NCBI GenBank assembly: GCA_045612885.1
Contig: JAZKZZ010000001.1
Location: 1-50,636 of the forward strand
From: RGIG6178 sp045612885
Lineage (GTDB): Bacteria; Bacillota_I; Bacilli_A; RFN20; DUOF01
Direction of reading: 5' to 3'
DNA: 50,636 bases
The stretch's first letter is position 1, and each line of letters starts with the position of its first letter. Below are positions 8,952-15,996 of this stretch, piece after piece. Both the position numbers and the translations under genes were made by a program. The notes under the pieces are model-generated. The model was not told the origin of the DNA. It ran no database searches and was given only the letters and a program-made list of their open reading frames with translations.

Positions 8952-8986
8952 AAAAAAAGAACAATAATTTAATACTGTTCCTTTTT
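8952..8986 (-). terminator. Terminator after the YwaF-like gene
   Basis: On the minus strand AAAAG.GAACA pairs with TGTTC.TTTT across a loop of about 12 nt and is followed by seven T. The stop codon of the gene lies inside the hairpin. Confidence 0.7.
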
Positions 8987-9760
8987 ATCTTCTATTTCTT
9001 CATTATTATTAGCAATCTTATTGATTTTAAATTGATTATACCATCTTTCTTCTTTATCTAAGATAATTTGTTCATATATAGCAGTTATAACAAATGCTAC
9101 CACTATACCCACAAATCCGATAACCCATATATTGATCCACTCCACATCAGGTAATGGATTTTCTAATAGAAACATAGTATTAGGTGGATCCATTTTAAAT
9201 AATTTATATATTCCTATTATTAAATATCCATCTAATATTAAACCTACTAATCCAACAACTACACTCTTTAAATTACTAACTCTAATATTAATATAATTCC
9301 CCACTGATAGATATATACAACCAAGCAACATTGTGGTGTGGCTTGCCAATCCTTTAAAAATATGCCAATCTAATATGTTTGGTGTATTTGAGTAATTTTC
9401 ATTTAAAGCAATTCCTACAATTCCACCAACTACTCCAATATAAAATGTGATCTCTGCTAAAATATTAAATGTTTTACTCTTTTTATCTTTAAAGAAAGCT
9501 ATTATAAGTAACAACCACATTATTATATTGCAAGGATAAATAGGAAGTAACATTACAGATTCTACATATGCTTCTCCATTAGAAAAATAATCAACATATA
9601 AACTACTAAAATGAAGGGCTACAGTTAATATGGCACAAATTTTCAACAGCATATCCTTTCTTTTTTGATTTTTAACGAAATTTTTAAACCATATTAATGT
9701 TGCAACAATCAATATTGTTGAAATTAGCATAAATAAATTGTGATTTTTATCAAATAACAT
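8969..9760 (-). CDS. YwaF/TMEM164-like multi-pass membrane protein
   Basis: A 263-residue protein with about seven hydrophobic helices. Features such as ALHFSSLYVDY, MLLPIYPCNIIMWLL and WHIFKGLASHTTMLLGCIYL (conserved His and Pro-Cys positions) match what I remember of the YwaF (TIGR02206) family, related to eukaryotic TMEM164. Bacterial function is unknown; TMEM164 is an acyltransferase in ether-lipid metabolism, so a lipid-related role is possible (inference). The ATG at 9760 has no usable Shine-Dalgarno. A promoter ends 6 nt before it, so the mRNA may be leaderless. Confidence 0.75.
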   Translation of the reverse strand: MLFDKNHNLFMLISTILIVATLIWFKNFVKNQKRKDMLLKICAILTVALHFSSLYVDYFSNGEAYVESVMLLPIYPCNIIMWLLLIIAFFKDKKSKTFNILAEITFYIGVVGGIVGIALNENYSNTPNILDWHIFKGLASHTTMLLGCIYLSVGNYINIRVSNLKSVVVGLVGLILDGYLIIGIYKLFKMDPPNTMFLLENPLPDVEWINIWVIGFVGIVVAFVITAIYEQIILDKEERWYNQFKINKIANNNEEIEDKKEQY

Positions 9761-9766
9761 ACCTTA

Positions 9767-9796
9767 ATCTTACAATTTTCGACATTATAGTGTCAA
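9767..9796 (-). promoter_or_regulatory. Promoter giving a leaderless start for the YwaF-like gene
   Basis: On the minus strand: TTGACA (9791-9796), an 18-nt spacer, then TAAGAT (9767-9772). The A of the ATG at 9760 is 7 nt past the -10 box, the same geometry as at the XRE gene (1343). A TATAAT immediately after the -35 box is not placed to work with it. Confidence 0.5.
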
Positions 9797-9816
9797 CATC
9801 TCTATTATAATCCTAT

Positions 9817-9846
9817 AAAAAACATAGCGATAACTATGATTTTTTT
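9817..9846. terminator. Possible bidirectional terminator in the 9.8-10.0 kb gap
   Basis: CATAG (9823-9827) pairs with CTATG (9834-9838), flanked by A and T runs that extend the stem. It sits alone in the gene-free stretch 9797-10015. I see no ORF or RNA gene there that it would obviously serve. Confidence 0.5.
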
Positions 9847-10015
9847 AGTAATATTCTGTATATAAAATTCAACATCTTATCTATAAGACCTGGAATTATA
9901 TACACCTATTTTTAATAATTCTAGAGTTGATGGACAAATGGATTTTCTAATACTTTCTCTAACTGATGTATTTTAATGATATACTACATAGTTACCAATA
10001 TTGAATATATATCAT

Positions 10016-10039
10016 AAAAAAAGGTAGCCAGTAAGCTAC
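10016..10039 (-). terminator. Terminator after the phosphoribosyltransferase gene
   Basis: On the minus strand GTAGC pairs with GCTAC around a 6-nt loop and is followed by CTTTTTTT. It begins directly after the TAG stop at 10041. Confidence 0.85.
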
Positions 10040-10040
10040 A

Positions 10041-10610
10041 CTAATTATTCTTAGGCAAAGGTAAAAACTCACAACAATATACATCTAGACCTTTATAAGT
10101 AAATTCGATGTTTGTATTATCACCATTTTCTTCTTTTAAAATAGCTAACCCTGCTACAATTTCAAAATCTTCATTTTTAGCAAAATTAATCATGCTATCA
10201 AATGTTTTCCCTGTAGAAAATACATCATCTACAAATAAAACTCTTTTATTTTTTAATTTATTTAAATCTGGTTGCGAAATATAATAATCACTTTTTCCAG
10301 AAGTAATACTATCTCCACTAGTATGCTTAGGATTTAGCATATAACATTTTACTTCTTTTCTTAAACATACATAATCACATTTTAAATTTCTTGCAACTTC
10401 TTGAGCAATAGATATTCCTTTCACTTCAGTAGTTAAAATAACATCATAAATAATGTTATTAGTAATAACTTTATTAGCTAAATATTCACCAGATTTAATT
10501 AATAACTCCATATCTCCAACGCAATTAAACCCCGCAATAGGTAAACCGCTAGAAGTTTTTAAAATTGGCAAATGTCTTTCTAAATCAAATATTTTAAGTT
10601 TATAGAACAT
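10041..10610 (-). CDS. Phosphoribosyltransferase-family protein (APRT/XPRT-like)
   Basis: A 189-residue type I phosphoribosyltransferase. The PRPP-binding loop is VLFVDDVFSTGKT (near residues 137-149), and the upstream strand/loop VILTTEVKGISIA resembles the diphosphate-binding region of adenine and xanthine phosphoribosyltransferases. It would transfer ribose-5-phosphate from PRPP to a purine base (salvage); the exact base cannot be told. The start is the ATG at 10610 with GGAGG 7 nt upstream. A longer open frame upstream is only read-through of the tRNA-Gly gene and its terminator. It has its own terminator; no strong promoter is visible. Confidence 0.85.
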   Translation of the reverse strand: MFYKLKIFDLERHLPILKTSSGLPIAGFNCVGDMELLIKSGEYLANKVITNNIIYDVILTTEVKGISIAQEVARNLKCDYVCLRKEVKCYMLNPKHTSGDSITSGKSDYYISQPDLNKLKNKRVLFVDDVFSTGKTFDSMINFAKNEDFEIVAGLAILKEENGDNTNIEFTYKGLDVYCCEFLPLPKNN

Positions 10611-10675
10611 GTTTATACCTCCTACCCTTAGTATACACATAAATCTTACATAAAAAAATAAATTAGAGAAAATAT

Positions 10676-10697
10676 AAAAACCCTCACTACGAGGGTT
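10676..10697 (-). terminator. Terminator of the tRNA-Glu/tRNA-Gly unit
   Basis: AACCCTC (10679-10685) pairs with GAGGGTT (10691-10697) around ACTAC. On the minus strand it is followed by TTTTTAT. It lies 12 nt past the 3' end of tRNA-Gly. Confidence 0.85.
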
Positions 10698-10709
10698 ATC
10701 TTTAAATTT

Positions 10710-10783
10710 TGGAGCAGGTGAGGGGAATCGGACCCCCGTAGTCAGCTTGGAAGGCTGAAGTTCTACCATTGAACTACACCTGC
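10710..10783 (-). tRNA. tRNA-Gly (anticodon TCC)
   Basis: 74 nt, acceptor GCAGGTG/CACCTGC, encoded CCA. Anticodon stem TCAGC/GCTGA with loop CTTCCAA gives TCC (reads GGA and other GGN). It is transcribed with tRNA-Glu, 33 nt upstream. Confidence 0.97.
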
Positions 10784-10816
10784 ATGTATATTAAATCAAT
10801 TACTGTATCCACTAAA

Positions 10817-10893
10817 TGGTGACCCTTACGGGATTCGAACCCGTGAATGCATCCTTGAGAGGGATGTGAGTTAAGCCGCTTCTCCAAAGGGCC
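10817..10893 (-). tRNA. tRNA-Glu (anticodon CTC)
   Basis: 77 nt including the encoded CCA. Acceptor GGCCCTT pairs with AAGGGTC (one G-T pair). Anticodon stem CATCC/GGATG with loop CTCTCAA gives CTC, reading GAG. T arm ACGGG-TTCGAAT-CCCGT. It leads a two-tRNA unit with tRNA-Gly, driven by a good promoter at 10927-10955. A CTC species is an optional extra to the usual TTC tRNA-Glu, which is not in this window. Confidence 0.95.
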
Positions 10894-10926
10894 CTAACGC
10901 GGATTCCCAATAACTGATGCCCTACT

Positions 10927-10955
10927 AATATATAACATTTAAATGCCTAAGTCAA
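10927..10955 (-). promoter_or_regulatory. Promoter of the tRNA-Glu/tRNA-Gly unit
   Basis: On the minus strand: TTGACT (10950-10955), a 17-nt spacer, then TATATT (10927-10932). The predicted start is near 10920, leaving about 26 nt of 5' leader before tRNA-Glu. The -35 box abuts the stop codon of the amidase gene. Confidence 0.8.
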
Positions 10956-11612
10956 CTACTTTTTACTAAAATATTCATATATTCCAAATAAAATATTTTT
11001 ACTAATTTCTTTTTGATATTCTTCTTTGATAAGTTTACTTCTATCATTATTATTTGTTAAAAATCCACATTCTACAATAACGCCAATAGAATGACTTTTA
11101 TTCAATAAATAATAATCACCTATCTTATACTTTTTATTTTTATTTGATAATTTATTTAATCTTTCTTGAATGCTATTTGCTAACAATTTACTTTCGCCAT
11201 TTTTTTGCGAAAATACTTGCCCACCACTTACATTATCATTTGGATATGTATTTAAATGTATACTAATAAATACATCTGGTTTAAGCTTATTTATCATTTC
11301 TACTCTTCTTTTTAAATCTTTACTTTTTCTATTTTTATCATAATTAGATGCTAAATCATAATCTCCATCTCTACTTGTAATCACAATAGCACCACACTCT
11401 ATTAAATCTTGTAACAAATATTCAGAGATATTTAAATTGATTTCATCCTCTAATACTTTATCATAACTAGCTCCATTATCTTTTCCACCATGCCCTGCAT
11501 CAATATAGATAATATATCCACTCAAATTAACATTATTATCTCTTGCGTTAACAATAAAGGTAGAAGAAATTACTACTATAAATATAATCATTACAATAAC
11601 TATTCTTTTCAT
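10956..11612 (-). CDS. cwlD: N-acetylmuramoyl-L-alanine amidase, CwlD-like (Amidase_3)
   Basis: A 218-residue protein with an N-terminal hydrophobic signal/anchor (residues 3-22) and a complete Amidase_3 domain. Zinc and catalytic residues are visible: H in YIDAGHGGKD, E in LEDEINL, H in FISIHLN, E in VECGFLTN. It cleaves the amide bond between MurNAc and the stem peptide of peptidoglycan outside the membrane. cwlD also lies close downstream of rpsI in Bacillus subtilis, where it acts on spore cortex; sporulation cannot be judged here. The ATG at 11612 lacks a Shine-Dalgarno sequence, and a TATAGT element ends 5 nt before it. The upstream rpsI terminator separates it from the ribosomal genes. 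Confidence 0.9.
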   Translation of the reverse strand: MKRIVIVMIIFIVVISSTFIVNARDNNVNLSGYIIYIDAGHGGKDNGASYDKVLEDEINLNISEYLLQDLIECGAIVITSRDGDYDLASNYDKNRKSKDLKRRVEMINKLKPDVFISIHLNTYPNDNVSGGQVFSQKNGESKLLANSIQERLNKLSNKNKKYKIGDYYLLNKSHSIGVIVECGFLTNNNDRSKLIKEEYQKEISKNILFGIYEYFSKK

Positions 11613-11636
11613 AGTAAACTATATTATTCACTAAAC

Positions 11637-11669
11637 AAAAAAAGACCATTCATTATGAATGATCTTTTT
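11637..11669 (-). terminator. Terminator of rplM-rpsI
   Basis: On the minus strand a 12-bp stem (AAAGATCATTCA with TGAATGGTCTTT, one G-T pair, 3-nt loop) is followed by a T run. It lies 17 nt past the rpsI stop. Confidence 0.9.
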
Positions 11670-11685
11670 ATTAACAAACAATCTA

Positions 11686-12096
11686 CTATCTCTTTGAGAA
11701 TTGAGGAGCTCTTCTTGCTTTCTTTAAACCATATTTCTTACGTTCTTTAGCTCTTGGATCTCTTGTTAACATTCCATTAGCTTTAAGAACAGGTCTAAAT
11801 TCATTATTACTAGCCTCTAATAATGCTCTAGCAATTCCAAGTCTGATTGCTCCAGCTTGTCCTGTAGTTCCTCCACCATTAACATTAGCTAATACATCGA
11901 ATTTATCTTCACTGTTAGTTAATACTAAAGGTTGCTTAATATCCATAACTAATGTAGCATAAGGCATATATTCATTAACATCTACATTATTTACAAGAAT
12001 TTTACCAGTACCAGGAACAAGTCTAACACGTGCTACTGAACTTTTTCTTCTTCCAGTTCCATAATATTGAACTTTTTCTACTTTCTTAGTTGCCAT
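11686..12096 (-). CDS. rpsI: 30S ribosomal protein S9 (uS9)
   Basis: A 136-residue S9 that contacts P-site tRNA through its basic C-terminal tail, here ending GLKKARRAPQFSKR. The family block YYGTGRRKSSVARVRL is near the N terminus, with GGGTTGQAGAIRLGIARAL in the centre. It follows rplM by 12 nt and has an AGGAGGG site, so the two are one transcript, the usual bacterial pair. Confidence 0.98.
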   Translation of the reverse strand: MATKKVEKVQYYGTGRRKSSVARVRLVPGTGKILVNNVDVNEYMPYATLVMDIKQPLVLTNSEDKFDVLANVNGGGTTGQAGAIRLGIARALLEASNNEFRPVLKANGMLTRDPRAKERKKYGLKKARRAPQFSKR

Positions 12097-12108
12097 GTTT
12101 TACCCTCC

Positions 12109-12549
12109 TTATACTCTTACTTCTAATGCTTCAGGCTTTTGAGCTGCATGTGGATGTTCATTTCCTTCGTAAACGAATAATTTCTTATAAATTTGTCTAC
12201 CAAGTCTACCTTTTGGTAACATACCCCATACTACTCTCTCAAACATTTCTACTGGATATTGATCTAACATAGTTTTAGCAGATCTAACTCTTAATCCTCC
12301 AGCATATTGAGAAGCATTGTAATATTTTTTGTTATTTAATTTGTTGCCTGTTAATTCAACTTCTTTTGCATTAACAACGATAACATAATCTCCACAATCT
12401 ACATTAGGTGTATATGTAGGCTTATTCTTTCCTGTTAATACTTGTGCGATTTCAGTTGCTAGACGACCAATTGGCTTATTCTTAGCGTCTACAACATACC
12501 ATTTACGGTTTACTTCGCTATTTTTAATCATAGTAGTCTGACGTTGCAT
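12109..12549 (-). CDS. rplM: 50S ribosomal protein L13 (uL13)
   Basis: A 146-residue L13 with the usual WYVVDAKNKPIGRLATEIA and the later WGMLPKGRLGRQ block. The start is the ATG at 12549 with AAAGGAGG 8 nt upstream; the longer open frame upstream is the untranslated leader. First gene of rplM-rpsI. A leader with an L13-type hairpin precedes it and probably mediates autoregulation. Confidence 0.97.
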   Translation of the reverse strand: MQRQTTMIKNSEVNRKWYVVDAKNKPIGRLATEIAQVLTGKNKPTYTPNVDCGDYVIVVNAKEVELTGNKLNNKKYYNASQYAGGLRVRSAKTMLDQYPVEMFERVVWGMLPKGRLGRQIYKKLFVYEGNEHPHAAQKPEALEVRV

Positions 12550-12613
12550 GACTAATTCCTCCTTTATACCTATAATTGTAACTTTACCGGGGCTACAATA
12601 AGGCACATAGCCG
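12550..12613 (-). promoter_or_regulatory. L13-type ribosomal protein leader
   Basis: The 5' untranslated region of rplM, about 64 nt from the predicted start site. GGCTA (minus strand, 12608-12612) pairs with TAGCC (12591-12595), extended by outer C-G pairs, followed by a CCGGTAAAG segment and then the ribosome binding site. This resembles the Firmicutes L13 leader in position and layout. The Rfam L13_leader covariance model would decide. Confidence 0.6.
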
Positions 12614-12619
12614 AGTATT

Positions 12620-12648
12620 ATAATACTATTTACCAAAGGTAAAGTCAA
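12620..12648 (-). promoter_or_regulatory. rplM-rpsI promoter
   Basis: On the minus strand: TTGACT (12643-12648), a 17-nt spacer, then TATTAT (12620-12625). The predicted start is near 12613. Confidence 0.8.
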
Positions 12649-12840
12649 TAAAAATTATTTTTTTACTCCCTTTATTTTTACATTAAGTATATATGTGTAT
12701 AGATTAAAATTAAAAAGTGGCATTTAATAGTTATAGAAATATCACTTTTATTAAAATTTCATATAAGTTTATCCACTAATTCTACTAATTCAGGTATCTA
12801 ATATATTCCAGATCCTGTTTGTAACATCATATTCAAAGCA
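12649..12840. other. Gene-free A+T-rich stretch
   Basis: No ORF with a ribosome binding site, RNA gene or clear repeat is visible on either strand between the rplM promoter and the terminator at 12841. Confidence 0.5.
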
Positions 12841-12877
12841 AAAGATGTATCAATTCATACGAACCAATACATCTTTT
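12841..12877. terminator. Terminator after the two-anchor unknown protein gene
   Basis: AGATGTAT pairs with ATACATCT across a loop of about 16 nt, with T runs on both strands. It lies about 30 nt past the stop of the 12906-13514 gene. Confidence 0.7.
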
Positions 12878-12905
12878 TTATATCACTTTATATTTATTTG
12901 CAATT

Positions 12906-13514
12906 TTACTTTTTCTTATTCTTTGCAATAATGATTATGGCTGCACCGTTGCACACAACAAATGCTAGAGATGAAATTATTACTCCTAGCAAGAATATTG
13001 TATCATAATGATTTTTAAATCCGTTGCCAATATCTAATTGCACCCATCCAGAGGAATTTAAATTTATTGTTTCATTAATTTCATATTGAAATGCCACTGT
13101 AAATTTCTCATTATAATACCAACCAGTTTCAAATTCTGTAAATGTAACTACTGTTTTTTCATTAGCTTTTACATCTATTATTTTATTTTTCAATGAACGT
13201 CCCTCAATATTTAGAAGATCTATACCATCATGAGAATACTTATCATTATAATACACTAATACAACTCTTGTGTCTTTGAAGTCTTTATTTGATTCATTAT
13301 TCAAAGTTACTGTAACAGATGTTATCCTTTCACCGTTTTCTAATGTTTCTTTATCTCCATTGAATCTAATTTCACTATAATCCAAATAAACTCCATCTTT
13401 CATTTCAATCATATAGTGTGTAGATAATGCATAAGCGCTATATACAATACCTAATGAAGCAACAAATCCTATAACAAATAATGTTATCGTTAAAATTTTT
13501 CTTTTAATACTCAC
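12906..13514 (-). CDS. Unknown surface protein with N- and C-terminal membrane anchors
   Basis: A 202-residue protein I cannot assign. Residues about 7-29 form an N-terminal hydrophobic segment, perhaps an uncleaved signal anchor. The central 140 residues look beta-rich (ITSVTVTLNNES, DTRVVLVYYND, KTVVTFTEF) and should lie outside the cell. Residues about 172-198 form a C-terminal membrane helix followed by KNKKK. The beta-rich part resembles an Ig-like or FxLYD-type extracytoplasmic domain, but this is only a guess. GTG start with AAGGAG 7 nt upstream. Monocistronic, with its own promoter and terminator. Confidence 0.75.
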   Translation of the reverse strand: MSIKRKILTITLFVIGFVASLGIVYSAYALSTHYMIEMKDGVYLDYSEIRFNGDKETLENGERITSVTVTLNNESNKDFKDTRVVLVYYNDKYSHDGIDLLNIEGRSLKNKIIDVKANEKTVVTFTEFETGWYYNEKFTVAFQYEINETINLNSSGWVQLDIGNGFKNHYDTIFLLGVIISSLAFVVCNGAAIIIIAKNKKK

Positions 13515-13542
13515 AAAATCACTCCTTAAATATTCCTACTAT

Positions 13543-13571
13543 ATATTACGATAATAATAATGATATTTCAA
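13543..13571 (-). promoter_or_regulatory. Promoter of the two-anchor unknown protein gene
   Basis: On the minus strand: TTGAAA (13566-13571), a 17-nt spacer, then TAATAT (13543-13548), about 30 nt before the GTG start. Confidence 0.7.
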
Positions 13572-13782
13572 CACTTACAATTTATAATGAAAATACATAT
13601 TTTTCATTTTCTTAAAAGTCCCACCTATTTTTATCTAATTTTCAAAAGTTATAAAATATAATACAATCTATATTTTAGGTATAACTTATATGGATTTATT
13701 GAAATTAATTTGATGAGAAATTATGTTTTTGAATACCCCTATACTTCTCCACCATCTGCATTATCAATCTATTTTCATATAT
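13572..13782. other. Gene-free A+T-rich stretch
   Basis: No ORF with a ribosome binding site, RNA gene or repeat is visible between this promoter and the tRNA-Ser terminator. Confidence 0.5.
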
Positions 13783-13806
13783 AAAAAAGAGGACACCCCC
13801 TCTTTT
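13783..13806 (-). terminator. Terminator after tRNA-Ser (end of the aspS unit)
   Basis: AAAAGAGG (13785-13792) pairs with CCTCTTTT (13799-13806); on the minus strand it is followed by TTTTTT. It closes the T-box, aspS and tRNA-Ser unit. Confidence 0.85.
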
Positions 13807-13836
13807 ACAAAAACACTTTCTTAATTTAAGTTATTT

Positions 13837-13924
13837 TGGCGCAGAGATCGGGATTCGAACCCGAGGTAGCTTTCACTACACCACCTTTCCAAGATGGCAC
13901 AATCGACCACTCTGACATCTCTGC
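13837..13924 (-). tRNA. tRNA-Ser (anticodon GGA)
   Basis: 88 nt with encoded CCA and the long variable arm of class II tRNAs (GTAGTGAAAGCTAC). Acceptor GCAGAGA pairs with TCTCTGC. Anticodon stem CCATC/GGTGG (one T-G pair) with loop TTGGAAA gives GGA. It lies only 13 nt downstream of the aspS stop with no promoter of its own visible, so it is probably processed from the aspS transcript. Confidence 0.97.
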
Positions 13925-13929
13925 GTAAT

Positions 13930-13950
13930 GAAGGAGTTTAATTCTCCTTC
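13930..13950 (-). other. Hairpin between aspS and tRNA-Ser
   Basis: GAAGGAG (13930-13936) pairs with CTCCTTC (13944-13950), with the aspS stop in the loop. No T run follows on the minus strand, so it is more likely a processing or stabilising element than a terminator. Confidence 0.5.
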
Positions 13951-15683
13951 TTATCTACTTTAACACTTAATTCTTTTAATTGCTTATCGCTAACTAAATT
14001 TGGTGCTTCACTCATTGGACATATTGCACTAGCATTTTTAGGGAAAGCAATAACATCTCTTATATTCTCTGTATTAGTTAATAGCATTACTAATCTATCT
14101 AAACCAAATGCTAATCCACCATGAGGAGGAGTTCCATATTTTAAAGCTTCAACAAAGAATCCAAATTTGCTTTCTATTTCTTCATCCTTTAATTCAAGAG
14201 CTTTAAATACCATCTCTTGAATCTTTTGATCATGTATTCTTATAGATCCTCCACCTGCTTCATATCCGTTTATAACAATATCATAAGCTTTAGAGTAACA
14301 ATTAGCTTTATCATTTAATAATTTATCCTCATCTCCATCTTTAGGACATGTAAATGGGTGGTGACAAGAAACATATCTCTTCTCTTCTTCACTATACTCA
14401 AATGTTGGGAAATCAGTAACCCATAACATCTTATATTCGCTACCAATAAGATTTAAATCTTTAGCTAATTTACATCTTAATGCCCCTAGACTAGTTTTAA
14501 CAACACTCTTTTTATCTGCTACAAATAATACTAAATCTTCATTTTCTAACCTTAATTTAGTCTTCAAAGCATTAACTTCATTTTCACTTACTACTTTAGC
14601 AATACTTCCACTCAATTCATCACCAATTTTGAGTGTAGCTAAACCACTTGCTCTATAAGTTTTTACATATTCAGTTAACTTATCTAATTCTTTTCTAGAA
14701 TATTTACTAGCTACTCCTTTAGCAACAATACAGTTAATGATGCCCCCATTAGTCAATACATTTTTAAATACAGTAAATTCACTATCCTTGAATATATCGC
14801 TAACTTCATTAATCTTCATTTCAAATCTTAAATCAGGTTTATCACTACCATAATCATTAATAGCATCATCATATTTCATTCTCATTAAAGGCAATTTAAC
14901 ATCAATATTTTTAATCTTTTTAAATACTCTTGCTACTAATCTTTCTGCCAAAGACATAACATCATTTTCTTCCACAAAGCTCATTTCAATATCAATTTGA
15001 GTGAATTCAGGTTGTCTATCAGCTCTTAAGTCTTCATCTCTAAAACATCTAGCTATTTGGAAATATTTATCCATACCCCCAACCATTAATAATTGTTTAA
15101 ATAATTGTGGTGATTGAGGAAGCGCATAGAACTTTCCTTTATTAACTCTACTTGGCACTAAATAGTCTCTAGCACCTTCAGGAGTAGATTTACATAATAT
15201 TGGAGTTTCTACTTCGATAAAACTTTCTTCATCTAAAAAATTTCTCACTTCCATACATACTTTATGTCTTATTTCTAATTCTTTTTGAATAACTGGTCTT
15301 CTAATATCTAAATAACGATATTTAAGTCTAGTATCCTCTAAAGCATCTGTTTCATCTGCTATGATAAATGGCGTTAATTTAGCTTCACTTAATACTTTGA
15401 TAGACTCTACTTCTATTTCAATATCTCCTGTTGGTAAATTAGGATTTATTGATTGTCTTAAAACTACATTTCCTTCAACTTGAATAACATATTCATTTCT
15501 TACATTAGCTAAAGTTTCTGAAAAAGAGTTATTAAATACTAATTGAGTAATACCATATCTATCTCTTAAATCGATAAATATTAAATTACCAAAATTTCTC
15601 TTTTTACTCACCCAACCTGTAAGCGTCACTTTTTCTCCTACATTTTCTTTTCTTAATTCTCCATTAGTCCTACTTCTATACAT
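13938..15683 (-). CDS. aspS: Aspartate--tRNA ligase
   Basis: A 581-residue class II synthetase that charges tRNA-Asp. N-terminal OB fold binding the anticodon (residues about 15-105), motif 1 region near 140-165, motif 2 with FRDEDLRADRQPEFTQID (near 216-233), a bacterial-type insertion (GAD-like, about 280-420), and motif 3 GLAFGLDRLVMLL near 530-545. Length matches bacterial-type AspRS. ATG at 15683 with AGGAGG 6 nt upstream. It is controlled by an upstream T-box and followed by tRNA-Ser. Whether it is discriminating or also charges tRNA-Asn cannot be told from this window. Confidence 0.97.
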   Translation of the reverse strand: MYRSRTNGELRKENVGEKVTLTGWVSKKRNFGNLIFIDLRDRYGITQLVFNNSFSETLANVRNEYVIQVEGNVVLRQSINPNLPTGDIEIEVESIKVLSEAKLTPFIIADETDALEDTRLKYRYLDIRRPVIQKELEIRHKVCMEVRNFLDEESFIEVETPILCKSTPEGARDYLVPSRVNKGKFYALPQSPQLFKQLLMVGGMDKYFQIARCFRDEDLRADRQPEFTQIDIEMSFVEENDVMSLAERLVARVFKKIKNIDVKLPLMRMKYDDAINDYGSDKPDLRFEMKINEVSDIFKDSEFTVFKNVLTNGGIINCIVAKGVASKYSRKELDKLTEYVKTYRASGLATLKIGDELSGSIAKVVSENEVNALKTKLRLENEDLVLFVADKKSVVKTSLGALRCKLAKDLNLIGSEYKMLWVTDFPTFEYSEEEKRYVSCHHPFTCPKDGDEDKLLNDKANCYSKAYDIVINGYEAGGGSIRIHDQKIQEMVFKALELKDEEIESKFGFFVEALKYGTPPHGGLAFGLDRLVMLLTNTENIRDVIAFPKNASAICPMSEAPNLVSDKQLKELSVKVDKKEN

Positions 15684-15699
15684 ACTATTCCTCCTTTTT

Positions 15700-15918
15700 T
15701 AAATAAAAAAACGTTCCATTTAGGAACGTAAAATACGCGGTACCATCCTAATTCATAGATTCCTCTATGCACTTAATTGCTTTAACGCAGCTAACGAAAA
15801 TAGATACTTAGTTTCCCTATTTCTTCTCCAAAGTGTCCCAATAAGTTCATAGTAAGTGTTTTCAGCTCCCCACTCTCTCTAAAACTACTTAGCTTATCTT
15901 CTTTTTTTCATAGAATTT
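15700..15918 (-). promoter_or_regulatory. T-box riboswitch upstream of aspS
   Basis: The conserved T-box sequence is plain: GGATGGTACCGCG on the minus strand at 15736-15748, directly followed by the terminator hairpin ACGTTCC/GGAACGT (15711-15717 and 15723-15729) and a T run (15705-15710). Upstream is stem I with a GNUG-like AGAGAG region and a likely specifier GAC (Asp codon) at 15835-15837, before a GGAG segment. Uncharged tRNA-Asp would pair with the specifier and with TGGT in the T-box and so prevent termination, raising AspRS synthesis. Confidence 0.93.
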
Positions 15919-15926
15919 ACACGTTT

Positions 15927-15956
15927 ATTTTATAACTTAACTTAATTATTTGTCTA
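15927..15956 (-). promoter_or_regulatory. Promoter of the T-box/aspS unit
   Basis: On the minus strand: TAGACA (15951-15956), then TATAAA with a 16-nt spacer (15929-15934) or TAAAAT with an 18-nt spacer (15927-15932). The start near 15920 gives a leader of about 235 nt. Confidence 0.65.
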
Positions 15957-15973
15957 TATTTTAAGCAGTATTT

Positions 15974-15996
15974 AAAAAGAGATGATTACATCTCTT
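15974..15996 (-). terminator. Terminator of the acidic-tail membrane protein gene
   Basis: On the minus strand AAGAGATG pairs with CATCTCTT around TAAT and is followed by TTTTT. It overlaps the stop codon at 15995-15997. Confidence 0.85.

Noticed and set aside
10611..10769. N-terminal extension of the phosphoribosyltransferase starting in the tRNA-Gly gene
   Set aside because: The frame only reads through the tRNA and its terminator; the ATG at 10610 has a clear GGAGG site.
12550..12648. Longer L13 reading frame
   Set aside because: It covers the promoter and leader hairpin; L13 homologues begin near the ATG at 12549.
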